Part shown: piece after piece, positions 1 to 8,574 of the stretch
How positions within the stretch are numbered: the stretch's first letter is position 1
Layout of the letters: every line of letters starts with the position of its first letter
Source: an uncultured Coriobacteriales bacterium
GTDB taxonomy: Bacteria; Actinomycetota; Coriobacteriia; Coriobacteriales; UMGS124
Direction of reading: 5' to 3'
Length of the DNA stretch: 17,598 nucleotides
Assembly (NCBI GenBank): GCA_934654475.1
Contig: CAKUFZ010000031.1
Location: forward strand, 1-17,598
Notes under the pieces: generated by a model
Told to the model about the DNA's origin: nothing
What the model saw: the letters and a program-made list of their open reading frames with translations, nothing else
The model's database searches: none
Made by a program: the position numbers and the translations under genes

Positions 1-1
1 G

Positions 2-3000
2 GGTACTGCCGAGGCGAAGCGCACCGACGCCGGCAAGACCGACATGGGCCTCAAGGCCGACCAGTTCTCCAACGGCGACACCGTCAACTTCACAAACGTC
101 GTCTTCAAGGTAAACGACGGCTTTGTTGACATCGCCAAGGCGCAGGTCACTCTTAAGTCGGCCGATCTTCACAAACAGTATGATGGAACCGCGCTCGTCA
201 ACGGCGACGCCGCGCTCGAGACCGAGACTGGTTGGGCTGAGGGCGAAGGTGCCACGTACACCTTCACCGGCTCTCAGACTACCGTGGGCAAATCGCTCAA
301 CGCTTTCACCTATACACTGAACGAAGGTACGAAGGCTGAGAACTACACCATTGACAAGATCGAGGGCGTTCTTTCGGTTAGGAATCGCGACGCTAAGTAC
401 GAGGTCACCGTTAAGGCGAACTCCACTATTGCCACCTACGACGGCAAAGTTCATGAAGCCGCAGGTGTTGAGACGTATGTCTTCGAAATCGACGGCGTCA
501 CATACACCGTTTCCGGCCTTACGACCCAGAACCCGAGCAAGACCGACGTTGGTGAGTATGCCAATAACATCATCGGTACTCCCGTTGTGACCGATGGTGC
601 CGGCAACGTCGTGACCGATCAGTTCATGGTTAAGACCGAGAACGGCAAGCTTGTCATCAACAAGGCTGAGGTCACCATGACCTCTGCTTCCGGCGAGTGG
701 ACCTACGACGGAACCAAGCACTTCAAGCATGAGATGGAGACCGTCTCCGGCTTTGCTGAAGGCGAGGGTGCAACGTTCACGTACTCTGCCTCTATCACCA
801 ACGTGGGCAAAGTTGAAAATGCTTTCGCGTACAAGCTCAACGCTAACACCAAGGCCAGCAACTACAGTTTCAGGACGAACAATGGCATCCTCAAGGTGAC
901 GCCCGTCACCGACAAGGTCACCGTCACCATCACGGGCAACAGCAAGACGGAGGCCTACGACGGCACCGAGAAGATGGTGACCGGCTATACCGTCATCTCT
1001 AACAACGCCGCCTATACCGAGGCCAATATCAAGTTCACGGGTACGGCCGTGGCCAAGGGTACTGTTGTTGGCACGTATGACATGGGCCTCAACGTCGATC
1101 AGTTCTCCAACGTCAGCGACAACTTCACGAACGTCGAGTTCATCGTCAATGACGGTCGCCTCACCATTACGGGCGGCGAGATCGACGTCGACGGCGTCGA
1201 CTGGCGCACCCAAGACGAACAGAAGGTCTATGACGGAGATCCGCTTTCCGCCCACGAAGCGAGCGCGACCGACAAGAACGGCAACGCTCTCAAGGTTGAG
1301 TACAGCGTCGACGACGGCAAGACGTGGGTGAGCGACCCGACCCAGGTCAACCTCACGCATTTCGGTCATCAGACCGTCAAGCTCCGTGCGACCGGCCCCA
1401 ACTACGCCGAGGGCCAGTACGCCACCAGCTCCGAGAGCATCGCCATCACCAAGCGCCCCGTCACGCTTACCTCCGAGGGCGCCAACAAGACCTACGACGG
1501 CACCGCGCTCACCAACGGTACCGTCACCGCCACCCCGAAGGGCGAGGGCGTCGGCTTTGTCGACGGCGAGGGCGTGACCGTCACCGTCACCGGCTCTCAG
1601 ACCGCAGTGGGCGAGAGCGACAACACCTTCACCTATGTGTTCAACAAGGGCACGAACGCCGCCGACTACCTGGTGACTTCCAAGTACGGCAAGCTCATCG
1701 TCACCGCCGACGACACCGAGGTTGTCGTTACCATCACCGAGCACAGCGACTCCTTCGATTACGACGGCACCGAGAAGACGGTCGAGGGCTACGACTTCAA
1801 GGCCTCCAACCCGCTCTACACGCAGGCCGACTTCGAGTTCTCCGGCGACGCCACCGTGAGCGGCACCGACGCCGGCACCTACAACATGGAGCTCGAGCCC
1901 GGCGACTTCAAGAACACGAGCGCAAGCTTCTCCAAGGTCACCTTCGTGGTCGTGGACGGCACCCTGACCATCACGCCCAAGGGCATCAAGCCCTCCGGGG
2001 ACAACGACATGACCGTGGGCACCCTGCCCGACGTCGTGTACAACGGTCAGCCCCAGCGCCAGGCCCCCGTCGTCAAGGACGGCGACAAGACGCTCGTCGA
2101 GGGCGAGGACTACGAGCTTTCCTACAGCGCCGACGAGACCGGTGCCGACGTCACCAACGCCGGCACCGTGGCGGTCACCGTCACCGGCAAGGGCAACTAC
2201 GACGGCAAGTTCAATGTGACCTACAAGATCCTCAAGCGCCAGGTGCACCTGGCCTCCGGCACTCAGGCCTGGCCCTACGACGGCAAGGCCCACAGCCTGA
2301 CCGAGGTCAGCGGCTGGGAGCAGTCCGGCGACATGGGCTTCGTCACCGGCGAGGTCGCCGACGTGCGCGCCACCGGCACCGTGACCTACGTGGCCGATGG
2401 CAAGGTGACCAATGCCATCGCCTACACCGAGCTCGCGGACTTCAGGGCCGACAACTACACCATCACTAAGGACGAGGGCACCCTCGAGGTGACGCCCGTC
2501 GCCGACAAGGTCACCGTCACCGTCAAGGGCAACAGCAAGACCGAGGCCTACGACGGTACCGAGAAGACCGTGACCGGCTACACCGTCGCGTCCATCTCCA
2601 ACTCCCTGTACAAGCAGGGCGACTTCGCCTTCTCCGGCGAGGCTGTGGCGAAGGGTACCGTGGTGGGCCCCTACACCATGGGCCTCAATGCCGGGCAGTT
2701 CTCCAACACCAACGCCAACTTCTCCAATGTCGAGTTCATCGTCGAAGACGGTACGCTCACCATCGAGGGTGGCCAGATCGACGCTGACGGCGTTACGTGG
2801 TACACCAGCGACGTTGAGAAGATGTACGACGGCACTCCGCTTTCGGCTAACAGGGCAAGTGCCAGGGACAAGCACGGCAACGCCCTGACCGTTGAGTACA
2901 GTCTCGACAAGAAGACCTGGGTGAGCGACCCGGCTGCCATCACCGCAACGAACGTTGGCGACAGCGCGACTGTTTACCTGCGTGCCACGGGGTCCAACTA

Positions 3001-6000
3001 CGCTGAGGGGCAGTACGCCACTTCCTCCGAGAAGGTCAACGTGATCATGCGTCCCGTCTACCTGACCTCGGCGGGTGCCACCAAGCCCTACGACGGCACC
3101 CCGCTCACGAGGAACGCTCAGTCTGACGTGACCGTCAAGGGCGCTGGCTTTGTCGACGGCGAGGGTGCGACCTACAACATCACCGGCTCGCAGACGCTTG
3201 CCGGCGAGAGCTTCAACGAGTTCACCTACACGCTGAACAAAGGCACGCTTGAGGAGAACTACTTCATCGTGTGCTCCTTCAGCAAGCTCATCGTCACCGC
3301 CGACGACACCGAGGTCGTCGTCACCATCACCGAGCACAGCGGCAGCTTCCCTTACGACGGCACCGAGAAGACGGTCGAGGGCTACGACTTCAAGGCCTCC
3401 AACCCGCTCTACACGCAGGCCGACTTCGAGTTCTCCGGCGACGCCACCGTGAGCGGCACCGACGCCGGCACCTACAACATGGAGCTCAAGGCCGGCGACT
3501 TCAAGAACACGGCCGCCAGCTTCTCCAAGGTCACCTTCGTGGTCGTGGACGGCACCCTGACCATCACGCCCAAGGACATCAAGCCCGCCGAGGGCAACGG
3601 CATGACCGTGGGCACCCTGCCCGACGTCGTGTACAACGGCACCGAGCAGGCGCAGAAGCCCGTCGTCAAGGACGGCGACAAGACGCTCGTCGAGGGCACC
3701 GACTACGAGCTCTCCTACAGCGCTGACATCACTAACGCCGGCACCGTGACCGTGACCGTCACCGGCAAGGGCAACTACGCCGGCAAGGCCCAGGTGACCT
3801 ACCAGATCCTCAAGCGCCAGGTGGAGCTCACCTCCGGCTCCCTGACCTGGCCCTACGACGGCAAGGCCCACAGCCTGACCGAGGTCGGCGGCTGGCAGCA
3901 GTCCGGCGACAAGGGCTTCGTCGACGGCGAGATCGCCGACGTGCGCGCCACCGGCACCGTGACCTACGTGGCCGATGGCAAGGTGACTAACGCCATCGCC
4001 TACACCGAGCTCGCGGGCTTCAAGGCCGGCAACTACGAGATCACCAAGCACGAGGGCACCCTCGAGGTGACGCCCGCCACCGGCAAGGTCATCGTCACCA
4101 TCACCGAGCGCGGCGGCTCCTATACGTACGACGGCACCGAGAAGTCTGCCGAGGGCTACGACTTTGTGGCCTCCGACCCGCTGTACACGCAGGCCGACTT
4201 CGCCTTCACCGGCGACGCCACCGTGCGCGGCACTGACGCGGGCACCTACGAGATGCAGCTGAAGTCCTCCGACTTCGCCAACACGAACGCCAACTTCGCC
4301 GAGGTTGAGTTCGTGGTCGTCGACAGCGAGCTGACCATTGCCAAGCGCACCGTCACCCTGACCTCCGCCGACGGGGCCAAGGTCTACGACGGCATTGCGC
4401 TGACCAAGAACGAGCAGTCTGACGTCACCGTCACCGGCGGTGAGGGATTCGTGGTAGGGGAGACTCTTGCATACGAGATCTCGGGCACCCAGACTGATGT
4501 TGGCTCCAGCGAGAACGCGTTTGTCGCTGTGTCGAGCGAGACCGCGAAGGTTGACAACTACGACGTCACGTACGTCTACGGCACCCTGACCGTTGCCGCT
4601 CAGTCCATCGTCCCCGATCCCGAGAACCCCGATACCTTCAAGGGCGTCACGGTCGACGACCCGGCCGACTCCGTCTACGACGGCCAGCAGCACAAGTGGC
4701 TCCCCGTGGTGACGGATGCCGAGGGCAACGCCCTTGTCGAGGGCGAGGACTACACGGTCTCTTACGACAAGGACGACTTCACCAACGTCACCGGCGACAT
4801 CACCGTTACGATCACCGGTATGGGCAACTACACCGGCACCGTGACCAAGACCTACAAGATCACCAAGGCCCCGCTCACCGTGGCCGCCCTGAGCGCCTCC
4901 AAGGTGTACGACGGAAGCGCACTGACGGCTGGCGGCACCATCGACGGCCTCGTTGCCGATGAGACCGCGCAGGCTGTGACCTCTGGCTCGCAGACCGAGG
5001 TTGGCTCTTCGGTCAACACCGTCGACAGCATCGCGTGGGGCACCGCACTGGAGAGCAACTACTACATTGCTTCCCAGGCCGACGGCACCCTGATGGTCAC
5101 CCCCAAGGGCATCGCGCCCGAGCCCGGCAACGGCATGACCGTGGGCACCCTCCCCGACGTCGTGTACAACGGCTCCGAGCAGGCGCAGAAGCCCACCGTC
5201 AAGGACGGCGACACCGAGCTGGTCGAGGGCGTCGACTACGACCTCACCTACAGCGAGGACCTCACCAACGCCGGCACCGTGACCGTGACCGTCACCGGCA
5301 AGGGCAACTACGCCGGCAGCGTCGACGTGGCCTACCAGATCACGCCCGCCACGCTGACGGTCTGCACGCCCAGCGCCTCCAAGGTCTACGACGGCGAGGC
5401 CCTCGCCGCCGAGGGCTCCGTCTCCGGCTTCGTGGCCGGCGAGTCCGCGCCCTTCGCCACCACCGGCTCCCAGACGCTCGTGGGCTCCAGCACCAACACC
5501 TACGCCATCGACTGGGCCGCCGAGGGCGCCACGGCCAAGCAGTCCAACTACGTGATCTCCGAGGAGCTCGGCACCCTCACGGTGACCGAGACCACCGACG
5601 AGATTGTGGCCACGCCTGCCAGCTACACCGGTGTCTACGACGGCAACGCTCACGGCGTCAGCGTCACCGTGACCGGCCTGCCCAAGGGTTACTCGGTGAA
5701 GTCCGCGATTTCCTACGCGCAGGCCACCGACGTGACGGGCGACGCCCCTGTCGTTGCCAACGTCGACGAGCTCGTCATCGTCAACGCCCAGGGCGAGGAC
5801 GTGACGGCAAACCTCAACGTCCAGAAGGGCACCGGCACCATCGTTATCACGCCCGCCACGCTGACGGTCACCACCCCCAGCGCGTCTAAGGCCTATGACG
5901 GCTGCGCACTTACGGCCGAAGGCAAGGTCTCTGGCTTTGTGGCCGGCGAGTCTGCAACGCTTGTCACGACCGGTTCCCAGACTCTCGTGGGTACGAGCAA

Positions 6001-7939
6001 CAACACCTACGAGCTGAACTGGGATGGCAACGCCAATTCGGCCAACTACGAGATTGTCGAGAACATCGGTACTCTCGAGGTGACCCAGAGCCAGGCGGCA
6101 ATCGTCATCGTGCCCCAGGGCGCTTCCAAGACCTACGACGGCACGCCCCTCGAGGCCGCTGGCTACGACGTCTATGGCCTGCCCACCGGCTTCACGCTTA
6201 CCGCTGTTGTGAAGGGCTCTCAGACCAACGTGGGCGGCAGCTACGCCGAGGTCGATTCCTACGTTATCGAGAACGCGGCCGGTGAGGACGTGACCGACCA
6301 GTTCGCAAATGTTTCTTGCGGCATGGCTACGCTCTCCGTGGCCCAGCGTCCCGTCACGATTACCTCTGCCGATGCCACGCAGGTCTACAACGGTGCCGAG
6401 CTCACCGCCCATGAGGCCACGGTTACCGCTGGCGAGGGAATCGTGGAGGGCGAGACCCTGGAGTACGAGTTCTTCGGCTCCCAGATTCCGGTCGGTTCCA
6501 GCCAGAACACGTTCGTTGCAAGGTCTGGCGAGGGTACGGATGTCGACAACTACGACATTTCGTACGTCTACGGCACCCTGATGGTCACCCCCAAGGGCAT
6601 CGCCCCCGAGCCCGGCAACGGCATGACCGTGGGCACCCTCCCCGACGTCGTGTACAACGGCTCCGAGCAGGCGCAGAAGCCCACCGTCAAGGACGGCGAC
6701 ACCGAGCTGGTCGAGGGCGTCGACTACGACCTCACCTACAGCGAGGACCTCACCAACGCCGGCACCGTGACCGTGACCGTCACCGGCAAGGGCAACTACG
6801 CCGGCAGCGTCGACGTGGCCTACCAGATCACGCCCGCCACGCTGACGGTCTGCACGCCCAGCGCCTCCAAGGTCTACGACGGCGAGGCCCTCGCCGCCGA
6901 GGGCTCCGTCTCCGGCTTCGTGGCCGGCGAGTCCGCGCCCTTCGCCACCACCGGCTCCCAGACGCTCGTGGGCTCCAGCACCAACACCTACGCCATCGAC
7001 TGGGCCGCCGAGGGCGCCACGGCCAAGCAGTCCAACTACGTGATCTCCGAGGAGCTCGGCACCCTCACGGTGACCGACGGCACTGACGACGACCCCGTTG
7101 ACCCCAGCCTCGTCATCAACAAGACGCACGAGGACGGCACCTACGCGCTGGGCGACACGGTGGACTTCACCCTCACCGCCACCAACGTGTACAACGAGGC
7201 CCGCACCATGACGTTCGTCGAGCAGGAGGGCGTCGAGATCATCGGTCAAACCGTGTTCGAGAACGTCGAGCCTGGTACGACCGTGAGCACCACCGCTCGT
7301 TACACCGTCACCGAGGCTGACATCCTGGCCGGCGGCTTCACCAACACCGCCATCGTCACCTTCGAGGGCGGCAAGGCGTTTGACGGCAAGGACGACGTCG
7401 TGGTCGAGAAGGTTGAGAACGCCCTCGAGGTCACGAAGACCATCGGTTCCGCGCCTGCCGACGGCGTGTCCTTCAACGAGGGCGAGACCGTGAGCTTTGT
7501 GGTCACCGTGACCAACAAGGGCAACCAGACCCTCAAGGACGTCCAGGTCACGGACAAGCTCGCAGACGCTTTCCTGACCCAGGGCGAAAGCGATCTTATC
7601 GAGAGCCTGGCTCCCGGTGAGTCCGCAACGCTGCACTACGGCTACACCATCACTGCCAACGACCTGGGCAAGGAGTTCAGGAACGTGGCCGTGGCGACGG
7701 CCGGCAACGGCACCACGGGCGAGGGCGAGTCGCCGGTTATCCCGGTTGCTCCCATGTCTCCCGAGCCCAACCCCGACCAGAAGCCGGATTCCAAGCCTGG
7801 CTCTGGCAAGCCTGCCATCCCCAAGACCGCCGATGAGACTCCCGACGGCCTGATGGCGGCGCTGGCCAACCTCGGCCTGGCCTCTCTGGCCGCTGGCCTG
7901 GCGTGCCTGTTCGTCATCCCGCGCAGGCGCGAGAACTAG
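2..7939 (+). CDS. Giant repeat-rich surface adhesin-like protein, sortase-anchored (5'-truncated by window edge)
   Basis: The reading frame is open from base 2, so the true start, signal peptide and N-terminal domain lie outside the window; 2645 residues are visible. Residues 1 to about 2360 are a chain of beta-rich units of roughly 80-95 residues, each marked by a Y(D/N)G motif such as KTYDGTAL, VYDGEAL or VYNGSEQAQ. I count 27. They resemble the Pfam YDG and MBG repeat families of bacterial surface proteins. From about 2366 to 2570 come two DUF11-like domains, followed by a Pro/Lys linker (PEPNPDQKPDSKPGSGKP). The end is a sorting signal: IPKTA at about 2606, a hydrophobic helix and the tail PRRREN. 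The role is inferred to be a cell-wall-attached stalk or adhesin; no ligand-binding head is visible. Several internal segments are near-identical duplications. A terminator follows directly. The family call is firm; the binding function is a guess. Confidence 0.93.
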   Translation, partial: GTAEAKRTDAGKTDMGLKADQFSNGDTVNFTNVVFKVNDGFVDIAKAQVTLKSADLHKQYDGTALVNGDAALETETGWAEGEGATYTFTGSQTTVGKSLNAFTYTLNEGTKAENYTIDKIEGVLSVRNRDAKYEVTVKANSTIATYDGKVHEAAGVETYVFEIDGVTYTVSGLTTQNPSKTDVGEYANNIIGTPVVTDGAGNVVTDQFMVKTENGKLVINKAEVTMTSASGEWTYDGTKHFKHEMETVSGFAEGEGATFTYSASITNVGKVENAFAYKLNANTKASNYSFRTNNGILKVTPVTDKVTVTITGNSKTEAYDGTEKMVTGYTVISNNAAYTEANIKFTGTAVAKGTVVGTYDMGLNVDQFSNVSDNFTNVEFIVNDGRLTITGGEIDVDGVDWRTQDEQKVYDGDPLSAHEASATDKNGNALKVEYSVDDGKTWVSDPTQVNLTHFGHQTVKLRATGPNYAEGQYATSSESIAITKRPVTLTSEGANKTYDGTALTNGTVTATPKGEGVGFVDGEGVTVTVTGSQTAVGESDNTFTYVFNKGTNAADYLVTSKYGKLIVTADDTEVVVTITEHSDSFDYDGTEKTVEGYDFKASNPLYTQADFEFSGDATVSGTDAGTYNMELEPGDFKNTSASFSKVTFVVVDGTLTITPKGIKPSGDNDMTVGTLPDVVYNGQPQRQAPVVKDGDKTLVEGEDYELSYSADETGADVTNAGTVAVTVTGKGNYDGKFNVTYKILKRQVHLASGTQAWPYDGKAHSLTEVSGWEQSGDMGFVTGEVADVRATGTVTYVADGKVTNAIAYTELADFRADNYTITKDEGTLEVTPVADKVTVTVKGNSKTEAYDGTEKTVTGYTVASISNSLYKQGDFAFSGEAVAKGTVVGPYTMGLNAGQFSNTNANFSNVEFIVEDGTLTIEGGQIDADGVTWYTSDVEKMYDGTPLSANRASARDKHGNALTVEYSLDKKTWVSDPAAITATNVGDSATVYLRATGSNYAEGQYATSSEKVNVIMRPVYLTSAGATKPYDGTPLTRNAQSDVTVKGAGFVDGEGATYNITGSQTLAGESFNEFTYTLNKGTLEENYFIVCSFSKLIVTADDTEVVVTITEHSGSFPYDGTEKTVEGYDFKASNPLYTQADFEFSGDATVSGTDAGTYNMELKAGDFKNTAASFSKVTFVVVDGTLTITPKDIKPAEGNGMTVGTLPDVVYNGTEQAQKPVVKDGDKTLVEGTDYELSYSADITNAGTVTVTVTGKGNYAGKAQVTYQILKRQVELTSGSLTWPYDGKAHSLTEVGGWQQSGDKGFVDGEIADVRATGTVTYVADGKVTNAIAYTELAGFKAGNYEITKHEGTLEVTPATGKVIVTITERGGSYTYDGTEKSAEGYDFVASDPLYTQADFAFTGDATVRGTDAGTYEMQLKSSDFANTNANFAEVEFVVVDSELTIAKRTVTLTSADGAKVYDGIALTKNEQSDVTVTGGEGFVVGETLAYEISGTQTDVGSSENAFVAVSSETAKVDNYDVTYVYGTLTVAAQSIVPDPENPDTFKGVTVDDPADSVYDGQQHKWLPVVTDAEGNALVEGEDYTVSYDKDDFTNVTGDITVTITGMGNYTGTVTKTYKITKAPLTVAALSASKVYDGSALTAGGTIDGLVADETAQAVTSGSQTEVGSSVNTVDSIAWGTALESNYYIASQADGTLMVTPKGIAPEPGNGMTVGTLPDVVYNGSEQAQKPTVKDGDTELVEGVDYDLTYSEDLTNAGTVTVTVTGKGNYAGSVDVAYQITPATLTVCTPSASKVYDGEALAAEGSVSGFVAGESAPFATTGSQTLVGSSTNTYAIDWAAEGATAKQSNYVISEELGTLTVTETTDEIVATPASYTGVYDGNAHGVSVTVTGLPKGYSVKSAISYAQATDVTGDAPVVANVDELVIVNAQGEDVTANLNVQKGTGTIVITPATLTVTTPSASKAYDGCALTAEGKVSGFVAGESATLVTTGSQTLVGTSNNTYELNWDGNANSANYEIVENIGTLEVTQSQAAIVIVPQGASKTYDGTPLEAAGYDVYGLPTGFTLTAVVKGSQTNVGGSYAEVDSYVIENAAGEDVTDQFANVSCGMATLSVAQRPVTITSADATQVYNGAELTAHEATVTAGEGIVEGETLEYEFFGSQIPVGSSQNTFVARSGEGTDVDNYDISYVYGTLMVTPKGIAPEPGNGMTVGTLPDVVYNGSEQAQKPTVKDGDTELVEGVDYDLTYSEDLTNAGTVTVTVTGKGNYAGSVDVAYQITPATLTVCTPSASKVYDGEALAAEGSVSGFVAGESAPFATTGSQTLVGSSTNTYAIDWAAEGATAKQSNYVISEELGTLTVTDGTDDDPVDPSLVINKTHEDGTYALGDTVDFTLTATNVYNEARTMTFVEQEGVEIIGQTVFENVEPGTTVSTTARYTVTEADILAGGFTNTAIVTFEGGKAFDGKDDVVVEKVENALEVTKTIGSAPADGVSFNEGETVSFVVTVTNKGNQTLKDVQVTDKLADAFLTQGESDLIESLAPGESATLHYGYTITANDLGKEFRNVAVATAGNGTTGEGESPVIPVAPMSPEPNPDQKPDSKPGSGKPAIPKTADETPDGLMAALANLGLASLAAGLACLFVIPRRREN
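905..4077 (+). repeat. 1593-bp super-repeat, two copies (905-2497 and 2498-about 4077)
   Basis: Two consecutive blocks of about 531 codons inside the surface protein align end to end at an offset of 1593 bp. Block 1 begins at DKVTVTITGNSKTEAYDG and block 2 at DKVTVTVKGNSKTEAYDG. Both contain, in the same order, the DQFSN/GQFSN unit, the TWVSDP unit, the EVVVTITEHS unit, the MTVGTLPDVVYNG unit and the WPYDGKAHSLTEV unit. The second copy lacks five codons near 3725. The second half of each block (from about 1691 and 3284) is almost identical at nucleotide level, including about 135 exact bases (1760-1894 against 3353-3487). The first half is much more diverged. Confidence 0.9.
5082..5589 (+). 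repeat. 508-bp near-perfect direct repeat, copy 1
   Basis: This segment matches 6570-7077 at an offset of 1488 bp. Read base by base, I find a single mismatch, at 5116 (g here, c at 6604), which is silent (GCG against GCC, Ala). It encodes the TPKGIAPEPGNGMTVG unit followed by the SASKVYDGEALAAEG unit. The repeat is in frame. Confidence 0.95.
6570..7077 (+). repeat. 508-bp near-perfect direct repeat, copy 2
   Basis: Second copy of the 5082-5589 segment, with one silent mismatch at 6604. It is the last pair of YDG-type units before the DUF11-like region. The 980 bp between the copies (5590-6569) encode unrelated-sequence units of the same fold type, so recombination between the copies would remove exactly 496 codons and keep the frame. 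Confidence 0.95.
7817..7936 (+). other. C-terminal cell-wall sorting signal with IPKTA motif
   Basis: This encodes IPKTADETPDG, then a hydrophobic stretch (LMAALANLGLASLAAGLACL and following residues) and the basic tail PRRREN. The three-part layout is that of sortase substrates. The canonical LPXTG is replaced by IPKTA, with Ala in place of the Gly that normally follows the cleaved Thr. Confidence 0.8.
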
Positions 7940-7955
7940 CACTTCCGTAAGGCAG

Positions 7956-7990
7956 GGGCACCCCGGTGACAAGCCGGGGCGCCCTTTTTT
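7956..7990 (+). terminator. Rho-independent terminator of the surface protein gene
   Basis: Stem GGGCACCCCGG (7956-7966) pairs with CCGGGGCGCCC (7974-7984) with one A/C mismatch. The loop is 7 nt and six T follow (7985-7990). It starts 17 bp after the stop codon. Confidence 0.93.
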
Positions 7991-8046
7991 GATCTGCGGG
8001 GGTTTGAGGACGCCATGGCTGCGTCGTACCCGCAATGTATCCGAAC

Positions 8047-8084
8047 GAAAGCGCCCCAGGCTCGATTGAGCTTGGGGCGCTTTC
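8047..8084. terminator. Perfect 17-bp hairpin, probably a bidirectional terminator
   Basis: GAAAGCGCCCCAGGCTC (8047-8063) pairs along its whole length with GAGCTTGGGGCGCTTTC (8068-8084), with one G/T wobble and a GATT loop. The A-rich foot and T-rich foot inside the stem are typical of terminators that act in both directions, but no long T-run follows on either side. Confidence 0.6.
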
Positions 8085-8090
8085 ATATGC

Positions 8091-8161
8091 GCTCACGGTG
8101 CCGACGCTCACGGTGCCGACGCTCACGGTGCCGACGCTCACGGTGCCGACGCTCACGGTGC
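8091..8161. repeat. 15-bp tandem repeat array, about 4.7 copies
   Basis: The unit GCTCACGGTGCCGAC is repeated exactly at 8091, 8106, 8121 and 8136, with a partial unit from 8151 to 8161. No mismatch is seen between the full units. It lies six bases after the 8047-8084 hairpin, outside any gene I can support. A frame through it would read (LTVPT)n, but that ORF has no ribosome binding site. Confidence 0.97.
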
Positions 8162-8173
8162 GAAGGAAAATAG

Positions 8174-8413
8174 TTGCACCAATTGCCCAACAGGCAGTAC
8201 CCAACGTCAGAAGTAGCTAAGCGAGCGAAAATCCTGAATTGGTTTAAACGAAATGAGGCGGCTAGCAGCGTGACATTGCCCGTATCAGAGGACAAGCTGG
8301 CTCATTGTATAAAGGCAGCTTTAGGGCCGCGCATATGTCTTGCTTCCCTGTCGTGCGTTAACCTTCAGAAGGTGCCGAATGGCCTTGAAATCGTCTTTGT
8401 AGGTCGTTCGTGA
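8174..8413 (+). CDS. Possible small hypothetical protein, 79 codons, TTG start
   Basis: A 79-codon frame starts at TTG (8174), with GAAGGAAAA upstream as a plausible ribosome binding site, and ends at TGA (8411-8413). The product would be basic and soluble, with no membrane segment, and end NGLEIVFVGRS. I recognise no family. The DNA here is less GC-rich than its surroundings and lacks the G/C third-position bias of the neighbouring genes. It may be a recently acquired gene, a degenerate gene remnant, or chance. No other gene is supportable between 7940 and 8574. Confidence 0.3.
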   Translation: MHQLPNRQYPTSEVAKRAKILNWFKRNEAASSVTLPVSEDKLAHCIKAALGPRICLASLSCVNLQKVPNGLEIVFVGRS

Positions 8414-8487
8414 CAGGGGAGCGTGGCCCTGCTTCTGTCCCGTTACTCTTTTTTGCCCAGTGCTTCTGTCTGTCCTTCTCTGCCCGC

Positions 8488-8526
8488 ATAAGAAAGGGGG
8501 CCGGCGTCTCATCAACGCCGACCCCC
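8488..8526 (-). terminator. Terminator of the NSS transporter gene (minus strand)
   Basis: On the minus strand GGGGGTCGGCGT (8526-8515) pairs with ACGCCGGCCCCC (8507-8496), with one T/G wobble and a 7-nt loop, followed by TTTCTT. It lies about 50 bp past the transporter stop codon. Confidence 0.9.
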
Positions 8527-8574
8527 CTTGGGCGGTTCTCTATTGCAGGGATGCTACCTGCAGGTTCGTGCGGG

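Noticed and set aside
8091..8161. CRISPR array
   Set aside because: The units are contiguous 15-mers with no spacers and no cas genes nearby.
8035..8220. 61-codon plus ORF running through the 15-bp tandem array, (LTVPT)n
   Set aside because: No ribosome binding site; the pattern simply follows from a 15-bp repeat that contains no stop in this frame.
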